Source: Podochytrium sp. JEL0797
Taxonomy: Eukaryota; Chytridiomycota; Chytridiomycetes; Chytridiales; Chytriomycetaceae
Direction: 5' to 3'
DNA: 42,705 nucleotides
Assembly (NCBI GenBank): GCA_027596195.1
Contig: JADGJG010000111.1
Location: forward strand, 1 to 42,705
Under the pieces are notes generated by a model. It was not told the DNA's origin. It saw only the letters and a list, made by a program, of their open reading frames with translations, and did not search any database. Positions 22,043-32,306 of this stretch are shown in pieces; position 1 is the first letter of the stretch, and each line of letters opens with the position of its first letter. The position numbers and the translations under genes are program-made.

Positions 22043-22585
22043 AATTCACGAAAGTTTGCCCACCCACCCCCTCCCCCCATGAAATCGGCGATTTACTTCT
22101 CCATACAGGAACCGAACCAAAAAAATCATTTTATCAATATCGAAAATATATTCTCGGGTACGTCGCTTTACCTTATCCTTACAGCTAACGACCACCCACC
22201 CCCCACCTCCCAGCACCCAGAGCCCACCTCCCAAGACAGACTCTCTTTTTGATGACCATCCAGCCGGTAGATATTTCACGTCGTTAAAATCGATTTGGCC
22301 GAAGAGCAACCGGTCTGTTTCGCCTTTCACAATTTTAATCATTCACGCTGAACTGCTTTCTTCCATTTCGAAATGGTTTAAAATGGCCACGAAAGACGCC
22401 GAGGGCGAAAACGCGCAACGTGCCGTCATGCCATTGAGATGCATTGAATATGAGGAAAAAATAAAGTTATTCATTTACAAGGGGGGGGGGGGGGGTGTTT
22501 TTCATGCCCTTATTTGAGAGAAGGGGGGGGGGGGGGGGTTAAAAAATTTCCATGTTATTTTTATAAGAGCAAAAGTTTAATTATA
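22043..22585. other. Region between the CFAP61 duplicate and CFAP61
   Basis: It holds a minus-strand ORF from ATG 22342 to 22046 (98 residues) whose first 25 residues (IVKGETDRLLFGQIDFNDV) faintly recall the beginning of CFAP61 proteins of other organisms; the rest is Gly-rich and then unrecognisable. On the plus strand an ATG at 22383 opens a frame that runs into the first poly-G tract, and I do not believe it. Two long G runs lie at 22481-22538. The CFAP61 3' UTR must also be here. Confidence 0.4.
22481..22538 (+). repeat. Two long poly-G tracts
   Basis: Fifteen consecutive G at 22481-22495 and sixteen at 22523-22538, separated by 27 non-repetitive bases. They lie just beyond the 3' end of CFAP61. 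Homopolymer length is a typical place for sequencing error, but two such runs so close together are notable. Confidence 0.85.
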
Positions 22586-25500
22586 TTACCCGCCCAATTT
22601 GCTCTCCAGGAAAAACTCAAACAACTGTGCATCCCAAATCTGCCGCTCACTCGACGCCTGGAAAATCTTGACAAGCTCCTCGCGTTCAAGCTGTTCAATC
22701 TGGAAACGAACCGCGTCAGAGCTGATCGCCGAATACTCCCTTTCCACACACACACACACACAAGAACAAACACTCACCGGCTTCCCATTCGATCCAATCT
22801 GTTTGATTTCTGCCACCAACGCTTGAATCCCTTCCCCCATGTGGCGCAACATGTCTGTGCGGCATTCTTTGATGAACGCGGGGAAGCGGTCATGGAAGAT
22901 GGGGTAGGCCCACGTTTCCGACAAGAAACTATTTGAATGAACGAGTAAGCATACGACACACATGAAACGTCCTTCGTCCACACTGCCGGATTACCTCACA
23001 AAATCAGGAATCACGCCCTCATCGAACCTCGCTACCAGACGGTTCAGGTACCGCTCATTTAGTCCGTACAAACACATGATGTTGTCGATGGGGATCTCGC
23101 GGACGCCGAGATACGTGAGCGATCGAATGAATCCGTGTGGGTCCACGCGGATACGGAAATATCCGTATTCGGGCGTGTCAATCACGAGGTCGCGACCCTA
23201 ATATTTTTTGCGTTAAAATATGAAAGCCAAACGTGCCTTGACTTCATTTCCACAATGAAGGCGGGAAAAAAGGCTCACATAATTGGCCTGTTTCTGCAAA
23301 AACTCCAAAGTATGACTCGGGAGTCGCGGCTCGTCAAAATGGCAAAAGAGCAACCCGCCCGGCAATTGTGCCACGACTTTTTTGGCTTCCGCAAACGGAA
23401 GCAACTTTGTGTTGTCGTTGACGTGGGAAGGATTCGAAATGGGATCAAAGAAGGGCATCACGGTTTCTGCGAGCTGTTGCGTTTTTTTGTTTGTTTCGAT
23501 AATGAGTGAGTCGTTTGCGTAAGAAGATGGATAAAGCGGAGGTACCTTCACCCCAACTTCCTTGGAATCAAAATACTCGTGGGTCCATTTAGTCTGATAC
23601 TTGCTCCCATACTTGGTCACACTTCCCGCTGCATAGATATACGGGTCCTGCGTGCGAAAGTACTTGTCAATCACGAGCCGACCGTCAAACACGAGACAGC
23701 TGTCGTTGATGGACATGAACGCGTCTGGGTCGACGGAGCGTTGGTCCGCGTAGAGAAAGCATTCGACTTGTGGGAGGGTTTCTTCGGTTTTGTCGGATTT
23801 ATTCTTCGTTTGGTGCGTGTGTGTGTGTGTGTGTTAGGGATCGTTTGGCAAAAATCGAATGGGTTCTTTACCACCAATGTGACGGACGTCAAAGAAGCTG
23901 TAGGAGAACTTTCCCATTGCGAAACTTTGTAATCAAACAGTATTTCGACCCCAAGAGCTTGGACTTGAGCAACCACCTAGATCAATACGGTTAAAATCAT
24001 AGAAAAACACTCTCCCTGTTGAAACAAACCTTTTCCTCGACAGCAGAGTTGTTGAAACAGCTGCTTGGGCGGTTTAGCGGGGGGACCACAATCACGATCC
24101 ACGAAGGGTGGATTCCATTTTTGATCAACTCTAGCATGTTTGTGAGTCAAAACTAGAAAAGATATTCTTTAACTAACCTTGAACAGTCACATAGACCTGC
24201 AAATCGCGCCCATACCTAAGAGAGATGCGTGGAATCAAAAAACGAGAATGAATATAAAAAAACAGCAGCGACGCGCAAAGAATCAACCAACTTACACCAC
24301 AATTTTGCCAGTCTGTCCAATCTCACGTCCCACCAATTTCAAACACGCCTTCATGTACGCTTCGTGGTTCCTCGCAGTCACATTGTACACCCCGTTCAGG
24401 GCCTCAAAGTCCTCGCTAATGTTGGATGCAAAGAATTGTACGCCAGGGGTGAGGAAGAGGAAGTTGTAGCTAAATATTTTTTCCCATCGTTTTTTAAGCA
24501 GGTGAGGAAAAGAAAGAGTGTCGAGGGTGGACTTACGTGACGAACGCCTCATTGTCCAATCGAACACGTTTCAACACGCGATCAAACTCTGTCGTGGAAG
24601 ATCGTATGATGCGCACGTAGTGATCCAACCCGAGCTGCCTCAATCTAGAAAATTGAACAGGGTGTTCAGTTGTCACCGTCTCAAATTATCCCCCAACTCG
24701 AACTCAACTCATTTTGCCCAAAACACTTGTTCTCCACGAACGACTCCCCCTCCTTCCCACCACCACTCGCCTTGACTGGCACTCCCGCGGTGGAAATGAG
24801 CGTGATGTTGGAAAAATAGAGGTGTGGGGAATACACGAGTTTCTCGAGGAACGCGAGGCCCGTGTCGGAGCCGCCAATGAGAACGATTTTGGAGTTAATA
24901 GTGAGCTGGGGGTTTTTTAGCTATGAGGGCGAAAAAGGAGAGGGGGTATTGTTCAAACCTTGGGCTCATAAAGGAGGGAGCTGGTCAACAACTGCAAGTT
25001 GTAAGGAAGCTCTTGACTCACGCTCACACCGTCCCTCAAACCGTCCACATATGTGATTCTAAAAAAAGTTGGAATGTCAGCGCGCTCAATCACAAACCCC
25101 CCGACACACACACACACAAACAACAAAATATAACTCAACTGTCTCCTCCTCTTAACAGGAACCATCTCCCTCCCCACCACCATCCGAGTTGTCACATCCA
25201 CCCTCGCCCCTTCATCCATGACATACATCAAACAACTCACCCCGGCTAACCGCATCACTTCCTCCATCGCCCATTTGGCGCGGTGTGCAAACAACGGGTT
25301 GAGGATGAGGTGCCGCAGAATCACGTGCGAGTCGTCGAGGGGGGTGATACCGAGATGGAGGAACTCGGAAATGTCGAATTGGTCGCTGATGGTTGATGCG
25401 AATGTGAGTTTTTCGAGGATGGCGAGGCCGATGGGTTGGGAGTTGGCTTCGGCGAGGAAGGATTTGTATTCTGCGTTTTGTGCATAGATTGTTAGAAGAA

Positions 25501-27436
25501 AAAGGAGGCGAAGTGGATGGCCCAACTCAACTCGGCACACCGCTTTCCGAATCCGTGAAAGACTCGGTGAAGCGCGACAAAATGTCCTTTTCTGCCGCGA
25601 GGTCTTGCACCATTTGTTCGACGACGGGGAACTCGGCATATCGGGCCGGACGCGTCGAAATTGTCTCGGTACATCCGAACCGGTTCAGAATGTACAACAC
25701 ATGGCTGCCATTCAGTAGAAAAAGTTAGTAACCCCAGATTGCACAAATTCCACCCCCCAAATTAAGAGGCCACATACGAAGTCATCTTCCCAAACCGCGG
25801 TTGACACATTGTAAAACTCCTCAACATGGGAATCTCAGGCAATCCCGTGGGCACCGTAATCACGCAATAATCGCGATCCGGAAACAACGCAAACGCCGCC
25901 TTCACAAACTCAATCCCTTGATTCGCATGAGCATCCTCCATGCACAACAAATTCACGCAAAACGCGTTACACTGCGCTTGCACCTCCTTGACCATCTCCT
26001 GCGCCCCCTCCTGCGCCGCAATCAACGCCGCCGCCTTGGCCGCCGCTCTTCCTTCCGCCGAATTGGCCTCCAACGCTGCCCGAATTGGATCCGCGGTGTG
26101 AATCGCCGAGAAATTGGCCACGAGGGTATGTGGGTCCATTAAGACGCCCTCGGGCCCTACCGGGATGGGTTTCACATATTCCCCGTTCGCGGTCGCCCAC
26201 ACTTCAGGCGGCACGTCTTTAATCAAGCCATCAAACGCGTCCAAGTCGAACGTATCCGCCAGCAGTTTTTGATCCACCTCGTTCGAGAGCGACATGAACC
26301 CCGTGACAATGGGACCGACCTGCGCCACAAGGGTGCGCGTGTGTTCGGAGGTGGATTCGAGGAGCTCGGCGAGGGTGTGATCCAGATTTGGATCGTTTGG
26401 GAGGAGATGCTGTTTTCGAAAGAGCGGGACGAGGTCATCGCAGTCTTCGACGCGACCCTTGCGGATTTTTGTGGGCGGGAACACGTCCTTTTTTGTACAG
26501 ACTTGGAGGGCGAAGGGGGCAAAGGCTTGGCCCGTTTTGGATGAGAGTTCGGTAAAGTAGACGGGGAGATTGTTTGCGTCGTTGGAGGTGGTTGAAGTGC
26601 CGGCGGCTCCCGCCCCGCGTTTTTTGGACGCGAGCTTTTTGAGTTTTTTGGACGCGTTTTCAGCGTCTTTAGTTGAATCTGCTGTAGGTGGTGCTGTTGC
26701 CGTAGGGTCTTCTGGAGGTGGGGTCTCGGGTTGCGGAATGAATTTTTGCGAGTTGAGTGGGGCAAAGGGGGTCAAGACGTCCGGGAGGAGGTAGCAAATG
26801 TGGCGGATACTTGGGAGGAGGTTGAAAACGGACGAGAGAGCGGCGTCGAGGAAGGGGATTTGGTGGTCTGGGAAGGAGATGAAGTAGGCGAGGAATTTGG
26901 CGTTGTGGATCTGGGATTTTGCGAAATGGCCGCATGGGTATGTGCGTGAGTATGAGAGACGTGTGCGAGTATTCGAAGAGCGAAATGGGGCGTTGTGTAC
27001 CGAAATATCCTTGCTCTCATACCGCTCCCTCAACCACTTTTCCCAATTTTCTTTCGCGATCCCGCCAAACTTGGCCAACGCCTTCTTTTCCTCCGATTCT
27101 GCATCGTATTCCCACAACGTGCCGTCAATCACGGCGTCAACAAAGGGTGGCGGGCCGTTCGAGAAGGCGCAGAATCCAATCACAACCGTATCGTGTTGGT
27201 CGGTGGCAACGAGACTGAGAGGGGAGATGTCGCTGTGTATATGTTTGGATTAGAGTTTGACAGAGATAGAGCCAAAAGGAACGCGTGAAAATGGCGAAAT
27301 CAACTCACATCAACGCGGCGATCGAGTTGAGATCACCAAATCTCTTTTTGAGCGTGTGAGCCGTGTGTTCGTCTTTGATGAGGAGTTTGATGCTTTCCAC
27401 ATCTTGAGGTTCTGCTCTGCGGACCACAATCTGCAT
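22586..27436 (-). CDS. CFAP61: CFAP61, radial-spoke-associated flagellar protein
   Basis: Seventeen exons join in frame to 1,246 residues, matching the family (human about 1,237): 27436-27309, 27232-27001, 26910-25778, 25704-25532, 25470-25140, 25058-24959, 24905-24709, 24644-24537, 24469-24296, 24215-24178, 24130-24030, 23976-23872, 23803-23546, 23473-23279, 23197-22995, 22928-22778, 22699-22586. CFAP61/FAP61 is part of the calmodulin- and spoke-associated complex at the base of radial spoke 3 in motile axonemes. N-terminal acetyltransferase-like modules are visible (VVRRAEPQDVESIKLL; RKGRVEDCDDLVPLFRKQHL; EANSQPIGLAILEKL). The C-terminal half resembles a pyridine-nucleotide-disulphide oxidoreductase fold: SKIVLIGGSDTGLAFLEKL, FLFLTPGVQ, PYIYAAGSVTKY. 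Near the end come YGYFRIRVDPHGF and LYGLNERYLNRL. Three introns use the donor GTTGAGTT. Its presence predicts a flagellated life stage. Confidence 0.93.
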
Positions 27437-27603
27437 TGCGTGCGGCGGACTGAGTTTGAGGGTGAAAGTTGTCGGTTTTTCTTGCGATTTACAGCCACTC
27501 AGCGACGAAGAAAGACCGATTTAATTGCCACCGAATCTTCCGGTTAAACCCTTTGAGCAAAGAAATCACGCTGACGCGCTTCAAACACACACTTCACATG
27601 TTC

Positions 27604-28170
27604 TTATTTCTTGCCAACAAATGGATTCTGCTGTAACCCCAAAAAAGTCTCCACATCCGCCTTCACATTCCGCAACATCTTGATCTTGGCCTCCCCAACC
27701 ACCAACGTATCCGCACACCGCACGCGCATATATCCGATCCCACCGCCGCTCAACACTTCCACCTCCAACGCGAACCCATTGCGCTTTAGGCTGATTTTGT
27801 CCTCGACAATGTGCAGGGCCACAGTTTCTGACACTTGCGCGACGCGGATGCGCGAGACGCGCGAGAATCTGGATTTGGTCACGCGGATGGTTCCCTCGAG
27901 TTTGTTGATGGTTGTGGTGTGGGTGTCATCAATGAAAAGGGTGCAGAGGAGGACGGAGGATGTGATGGCGGCGAGCTGGAGGATGTAGCCGATGGATGTG
28001 TACGAGAGGGTGAGAGCGAGCAGTGAGAAAAGTCCCACTGCGAGAGCATAATCACTGGTGGATGGCTCGATCAGAGTGAAACTGAGAATGTTGCCATCGG
28101 CGGAAATCTGAACCTTGTCCGAAGTTGGTCGGAATTTGGCAAGCAATGGAGCAGTGCTGTCTGATTTCAT
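27604..28170 (-). CDS. Small membrane protein with a two-helix hairpin, unknown family
   Basis: Single exon; ATG 28170 gives 188 residues. The frame is open further upstream but begins there with TTG, so the methionine before KSDSTAPLL is the first usable start. Two adjacent hydrophobic stretches (about 45-85: ALAVGLFSLLALTL and LQLAAITSSVLLCTLFI) form a hairpin. The soluble C-terminal half alternates short beta-like segments (KLEGTIRVTKSRFSRVSRI, FALEVEVLSGGG) and ends in an amphipathic helix. The layout, a membrane hairpin followed by a small beta domain, recalls PIG-H and bacterial PH-like membrane proteins, but I find no diagnostic motif for either. Confidence 0.6.
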   Translation of the reverse strand: MKSDSTAPLLAKFRPTSDKVQISADGNILSFTLIEPSTSDYALAVGLFSLLALTLSYTSIGYILQLAAITSSVLLCTLFIDDTHTTTINKLEGTIRVTKSRFSRVSRIRVAQVSETVALHIVEDKISLKRNGFALEVEVLSGGGIGYMRVRCADTLVVGEAKIKMLRNVKADVETFLGLQQNPFVGKK

Positions 28171-28542
28171 GGCGATGGAAAAGTAGCGATTGCGGTAAAG
28201 AAGTAGGAGGGGGGCGGTGAAAAGGGGGAGCTGAATGTCGCGGAATGACTTTTGAAAATGAAAACAAATGAATTTCAATATTTAATCATTCAGTTTGGCA
28301 GTAATTTTGCGTTCGACTTCTTGCTCTTCTAACTTTCTTGGCTTGTTGTATCGTGATTGTGCTTCAATCTCTTGTCAATCTCTTCGTCTTACCTTTTTCG
28401 ATCTTTTGAAGTTTATTTGACCTCCATCGCGAAATTCACCCTCGGCCATAAGGCCACCATAAGGCCAGAAAACGGCCAAAGTTGGGAAGTCTCACTTCGC
28501 TCGGCGAAGGAACCAAAAGGTGGTTAAAAAAAACTCGCAAAA
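28171..28542. promoter_or_regulatory. Divergent promoter region upstream of NUBPL
   Basis: 372 bp between divergent ATGs. It contains four GGCC cores in 34 bp (28444, 28452, 28462, 28474); the first two form the palindrome GGCCATAAGGCC, and CATAAGGCC occurs twice. A pyrimidine-rich stretch lies at about 28310-28400. No ORF of note. Confidence 0.4.
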
Positions 28543-29871
28543 ATGATGCAACGGGCCGGCGGCAGCGTCCAGATCATGCGCCAGACGATTCAACAAATGT
28601 CGATTCGATCCATCACTTCAACCATGCCATGCAGACATGAGAACCCGCTGGTACCTTACTCTCCCATCTCCGCGCGAGACCAATCGATCCTGCTTCATCC
28701 TAACCGAACGGACCCATGCTGCAGGGCCTCCCAACAAGAATGAAGACGCCCACACCGCAAAACAACCCCAACATCCAACGAGGTCTCCCACAAAAGCGCA
28801 AAATCCCCAACGTCGCGAAAGTGATTGCCGTATATTCCGCAAAGGGCGGTGTCGGAAAGAGTACCACTTCGGGTATGTCATAGTGTTCTGGATTAGACCT
28901 TGAGTCTGAAGCGGCTCTGTGGGCGTTCTGGAAAAGCTGATCGTTGGTTGTTTTTTCCCCGTCTCGCTTTCAAGTGAACCTTGCCACGAGTCTTGCTGCC
29001 AAAGGAATCCGAACAGGGCTCCTCGATGCAGACTTATTTGGCCCTTCGATTCCGTTGATGATGAATTTGGTGGGCAAGGAAGCTCTCTTGACGCCTCAAA
29101 ACAACCTGCAACCGCTCGAAAACTATGGTGTTCAAACAATGTCGATGGGATTTTTGATTGATGAAGGACAGGCTGTGGTTTGGCGAGGGATGATGGTTGG
29201 TTGCTTTTTCTTTTGGGTGCGTGGAGTTCTCGGGTTTGATGTTTTTTGCTCCCCGCGCTGTAGGTCATGAAGGCGATTCAACAGCTTTTGTGGCAAGTCC
29301 AGTGGTCCAATTTGGATGTATTGGTGATTGATATGCCTCCTGGGACTGGGGACACGCAGATTTCGATTCTGCAGCAGGTGGAGCTGGATGGTGAGAGTGT
29401 GCCCCTTTGGTCAAACGTAATCTCATTGTTTTCTCATTTATTCTAGGTGTTGTGATTGTTTCGACTCCACAAGATGTTGCTTTGAGTGATGCTAAGAAAG
29501 GAATCACGTTGTTTGGCAAAATGAGCGTGCCGGTAAGATTTGCGCACTAATCTGAACGCGCCGCTCACCTTTTTATTTTGTCCTAGATTATTGGATTGGT
29601 CGAAAATATGAGTTTCTTCACGTGCCCAAACTGTAACCATGAATCCCACATCTTCAACCCGCCTTCCAAAGATGGTGTGAGCCGCTTGGACACGCTGGCA
29701 GGTAAATTGGGAGCTGACGTGATTGCGCGAGTCCCTCTTGATCCGGAAGTATGTGAAGCTGCGGATGGTGGGAAACTCGTGTCGGTCGTCAGCAAAAAGT
29801 CGGGAGTTGTGTATGCAAATTTGGCGGAGGCAGTTTGCAAGAAGCTGGGATTGGAACTTCCGTCCAATTGA
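28543..29871 (+). CDS. NUBPL: NUBPL/IND1, mitochondrial Fe-S P-loop ATPase for complex I assembly
   Basis: Six exons (28543-28650, 28725-28872, 28975-29195, 29264-29390, 29447-29532, 29587-29871) give 324 residues. NUBPL/Ind1 delivers iron-sulphur clusters to respiratory complex I in the mitochondrial matrix. The first 35 residues are Arg/Gln/Ser-rich without acids, a good mitochondrial presequence. The deviant Walker A motif KGGVGKST is at 76-83, followed by [47 protein letters not shown] and [11 protein letters not shown]. The cluster-binding CxxC is present as FFTCPNCN (Cys243, Cys246). GLP-(x)-R/K basic segments occur twice (residues 37 and 56) before the nucleotide-binding domain. An AATAAA at about 29875 lies only 30 bp from the convergent neighbour's stop. 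The presence of this gene implies a complex I, unlike in baker's yeast. Confidence 0.93.
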
Positions 29872-29905
29872 TAGAATAAATCGATGAAAGAATGGATATA
29901 ATATT

Positions 29906-30628
29906 TCACGAGTCTTTGTGCGCGAGCTCCTTTTTCGCAACTTCATTCAGTTCAGCAGACTCCTCCTCCTCATGCGCATCCAATGCCCTCCGAATCACGT
30001 CAACAGATTCTTGTAATCGCATTTGCAGTTGGATATTTTCCTGCCGCAGGGCTTCGTTGGCAGCCTGGAATATAAAAATACTCCGTGAGCGCTCTCATCC
30101 CATCCGACACAGAATATCAAATCGCATTACCCTTTCCTCAGCCAATTTGACATCGAATTCCTGCTGCAAGGTCTGCTTCTGCTTTTGGATCAAGTCCTGC
30201 TTTGCTGCGAGGTTAGGGGGAACAAGCCGCGGCACGAAATCACTCGTACCGTCTGCAGTCTGAACTTTGCCATAATGACTTCGATAGTTGCTTCGTACTG
30301 CTTGATGAGGTGGTTGAGGATGCGCGTTTCGCGCTGCAGCTCTCGTGCTCGGACCGTGGCATCTGTGCGGAGTGTTAGCCGCCTGGGTGCTTCGCACATT
30401 CCTCGCTAGGCACCGGTACCTGAGGATCCGCTGGCCTCCGCCTCGAGGGCCTGGGCGCGCGCCGTCTCGAGTTGCAGCTGGTCGAAAGGGTCAGCCAGCA
30501 CTCCCACGGTCATTGATGCGTCCCACCTTGAGTCCCGCTGTAACGTCCTGCAGCCCAGCCAGCTGTGCCTGGTTGTGCTGCAGCACTTGGCTGAGTGTTG
30601 AAATCCGGTCGACGAGTGCTGCCTCCAT
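29906..30628 (-). CDS. Coiled-coil protein of SIKE/FGFR1OP2 type
   Basis: Five exons (30628-30527, 30477-30420, 30362-30250, 30199-30131, 30064-29906) give 166 residues, nearly all predicted coiled coil. The central block RELQRETRILNHLIKQYEAT followed by IEVIMAKFRLQ resembles the conserved core of FGFR1OP2/SIKE proteins (ELQQENKELR...ALELIMSKYR), small coiled-coil subunits of the STRIPAK phosphatase-kinase complex that controls fusion, septation and cell-cycle exit in fungi. The C-terminal helix (AANEALRQENIQLQ) fits the same family. The acceptor of exon 4 is a judgement: an AG five bases upstream (exon start 30204) would break the frame. The gene begins 20 bp after the stop of the upstream acetyltransferase. 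Confidence 0.6.
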
Positions 30629-30648
30629 TTCCGAAGATTAATAAATAT

Positions 30649-31218
30649 TTATTTGTTTTTTCTCTGCATCTCCCATTCGCTTTTCGTTAGGCCATATCCG
30701 TGCGCGTCAATCAGCCCCTCCACTCCCCTTTTTCGGTGATACCCGTTCTTCCTCCCTTCGAACCGAAACCCTGCCTTTTCCAAAGCCCTTCCGGATGACT
30801 TATTCCACGCAAACGTGGCCCCTTCCACGCGCTCGATGTCCCAAGCATCGCTGAAAGCATGCTCGAGCATCTGCTTGATGGCCTCAGCCATGATCGATTT
30901 TCCACGAAATTCGGAATGCAAATAATATCCGATTCGTGCCATCGCAGGATGCATGGCCGAGCCAGGACAATACACGAGGTCGATGTTGCCAATCACTTTT
31001 CCGTCCGCGCTCCGGATGCACTGCTGGAGCGGGTGCTTTCCCTTGCCGTCGATCTGCCACTTCTTGTGGTTTTCGATGCAATCGTTTACGAACCACGCGG
31101 CATCGGCTTCCGTGTATGGGTTGGGAAGAACGAGTGTGTTTTGGTGGATCACAGGGTCTTGCAGCATCGCATGGAGGTCGGTGATGTCTGATTCTCGAAA
31201 CTGCGACAAAGAGAACAT
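30649..31218 (-). CDS. GNAT-family (RimJ/RimL-type) N-acetyltransferase
   Basis: A single exon from ATG 31218 encodes 189 residues. The frame is open upstream to about 31422 with an in-frame ATG at 31389, which would add a basic, Ser/Lys-rich extension; the shorter start is chosen because it matches the normal start of the fold. GNAT signatures are present: the N-terminal FRESDITDLHAMLQDP strand-helix, VIGNIDLVY as beta-4, RIGYYLHSEFRGKSIMAEAI containing the R-x-x-G-like acetyl-CoA loop (RGKSIM), and NKSSGRALEKAGFRFEG typical of the RimJ/RimL group that acetylates protein N-termini or small amines. Substrate unknown. It lies directly upstream of the coiled-coil gene on the same strand. Confidence 0.85.
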   Translation of the reverse strand: MFSLSQFRESDITDLHAMLQDPVIHQNTLVLPNPYTEADAAWFVNDCIENHKKWQIDGKGKHPLQQCIRSADGKVIGNIDLVYCPGSAMHPAMARIGYYLHSEFRGKSIMAEAIKQMLEHAFSDAWDIERVEGATFAWNKSSGRALEKAGFRFEGRKNGYHRKRGVEGLIDAHGYGLTKSEWEMQRKNK

Positions 31219-31543
31219 TTTTGGTACTGTAAGATTTGTAGAATTCTCCCAATCTTCTCCAACCTTTTTCTGGCGTGAATCACATGAAATCGAAACAATG
31301 AGCAGAAATGACTTCTCGGTTTCTCGTTTTTTTGATTTGGAAAAGTGCCTGAGATGCCCTCCCAGGATTGGATTTTGTTGGAAGAGCATCCGAACGAGTT
31401 TGGAAATCAAGTGTTTTGGCACCTGATGTTTTCGCGGCTTTGGTTGATGAAACCGACAGAGGCTGACTTTCTCTTTTTATTTTTATTTTGAAGTGACCCT
31501 GAAGGCGGGAGGGTTTGGCGGGAGAGGAAAGAAATCAGCAAAA
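31219..31543. promoter_or_regulatory. Divergent promoter region of the GNAT gene and SYS1
   Basis: 325 bp between divergent ATGs. It may also hold an N-terminal extension of the GNAT gene (in-frame ATG at 31389). A T-rich stretch (31471-31490) lies about 60 bp before the SYS1 ATG. No further gene seen. Confidence 0.4.
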
Positions 31544-32244
31544 ATGGCGAACACATTCCGCGTCCACTCGTTCGATCCCGCTCTCACGATCCTGCAAATT
31601 CTTACATACCAAAGCTCCGGATACCTCACCCTCAGCATCACAACTATCATGATGGAGACTCTGACGGGCTCATTGATAACGCTGGATCACATATTCAACT
31701 GGTTGGTCATCGCCAGATTGCCAGACACCCCTCTCCGCCCCGCTTTTAATGCTTCATGTTTTCAGGCATTCCTTCCAATTAGATACAGTGTTTGGATGGT
31801 TCGTCAGCTTTGCTGTCCTTTTCAACGCCTGCCTCTGGTGAGTCGCAAAAACCTCCCGGCGACCCCCCCCCCCCGGTGTTAACGCACCCACCAACTGACC
31901 CACCCAAACCCCTCAGCTCATTACTCCTCCTTCATATTGTGCAACGAACCCGCCAATGCTCCGACTTTGCCATCACCTTCTACGGAATCCATTTTCTCCT
32001 CACATGTCTTTACTCGCAATCCATCCCATGGGCGCTCGGGTGGTGGATGGTGGTCTTGGCGGCCATGACGTTGTCGGCACTGGGCGGGGAGCATCTGTGT
32101 TTCCAGAAGGAGCTGCAACCAATTGTTGTTGGGGAGAACATGAGCACGAGTGGATTGCGACGGAAAATGAGCGGCCCAAGGGGTCCCTCTGCTTCGGGCG
32201 GTGGGGATGAAATTGAACTGCAGAGGTTAACTGTGACGGATTGA
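31544..32244 (+). CDS. SYS1: SYS1, Golgi membrane protein
   Basis: Three exons (31544-31701, 31766-31837, 31917-32244) give 185 residues. Sys1 is a four-helix Golgi protein that recruits the small GTPase Arl3/ARFRP1 and so controls trans-Golgi traffic. Family hallmarks are in order: FDPALTILQILTYQSSGYLTL, TLDHIFNW, then across the first splice HSFQLDTVFGWFVSF, then LLLLHIVQRTRQCSDFAIT, HFLLTCLYSQSIPWALGWWM and LGGEHLCFQKEL, which corresponds to the usual GEYLCMRREL end. The C-terminal extension of about 35 residues is Ser/Gly-rich. Intron 2 carries a 12-C run (31863-31874). It converges with VPS34, 62 bp apart. Confidence 0.92.
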
Positions 32245-32306
32245 GGTTTTCTTCCCCTTCATGACATCGGATTAAAATCAACGTCGTTCCGGCCCCCACC
32301 TCATTC

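Noticed and set aside
22514..22936. Plus-strand ORF running through a poly-G tract
   Set aside because: It lies antisense to CFAP61 exons 16-17, starts with a non-ATG codon and depends on the homopolymer length.
23813..23834. TG/CA dinucleotide runs (also near 21795, 22747, 25103, 9694)
   Set aside because: They lie within introns and look like ordinary microsatellites; no telomere or regular array structure.
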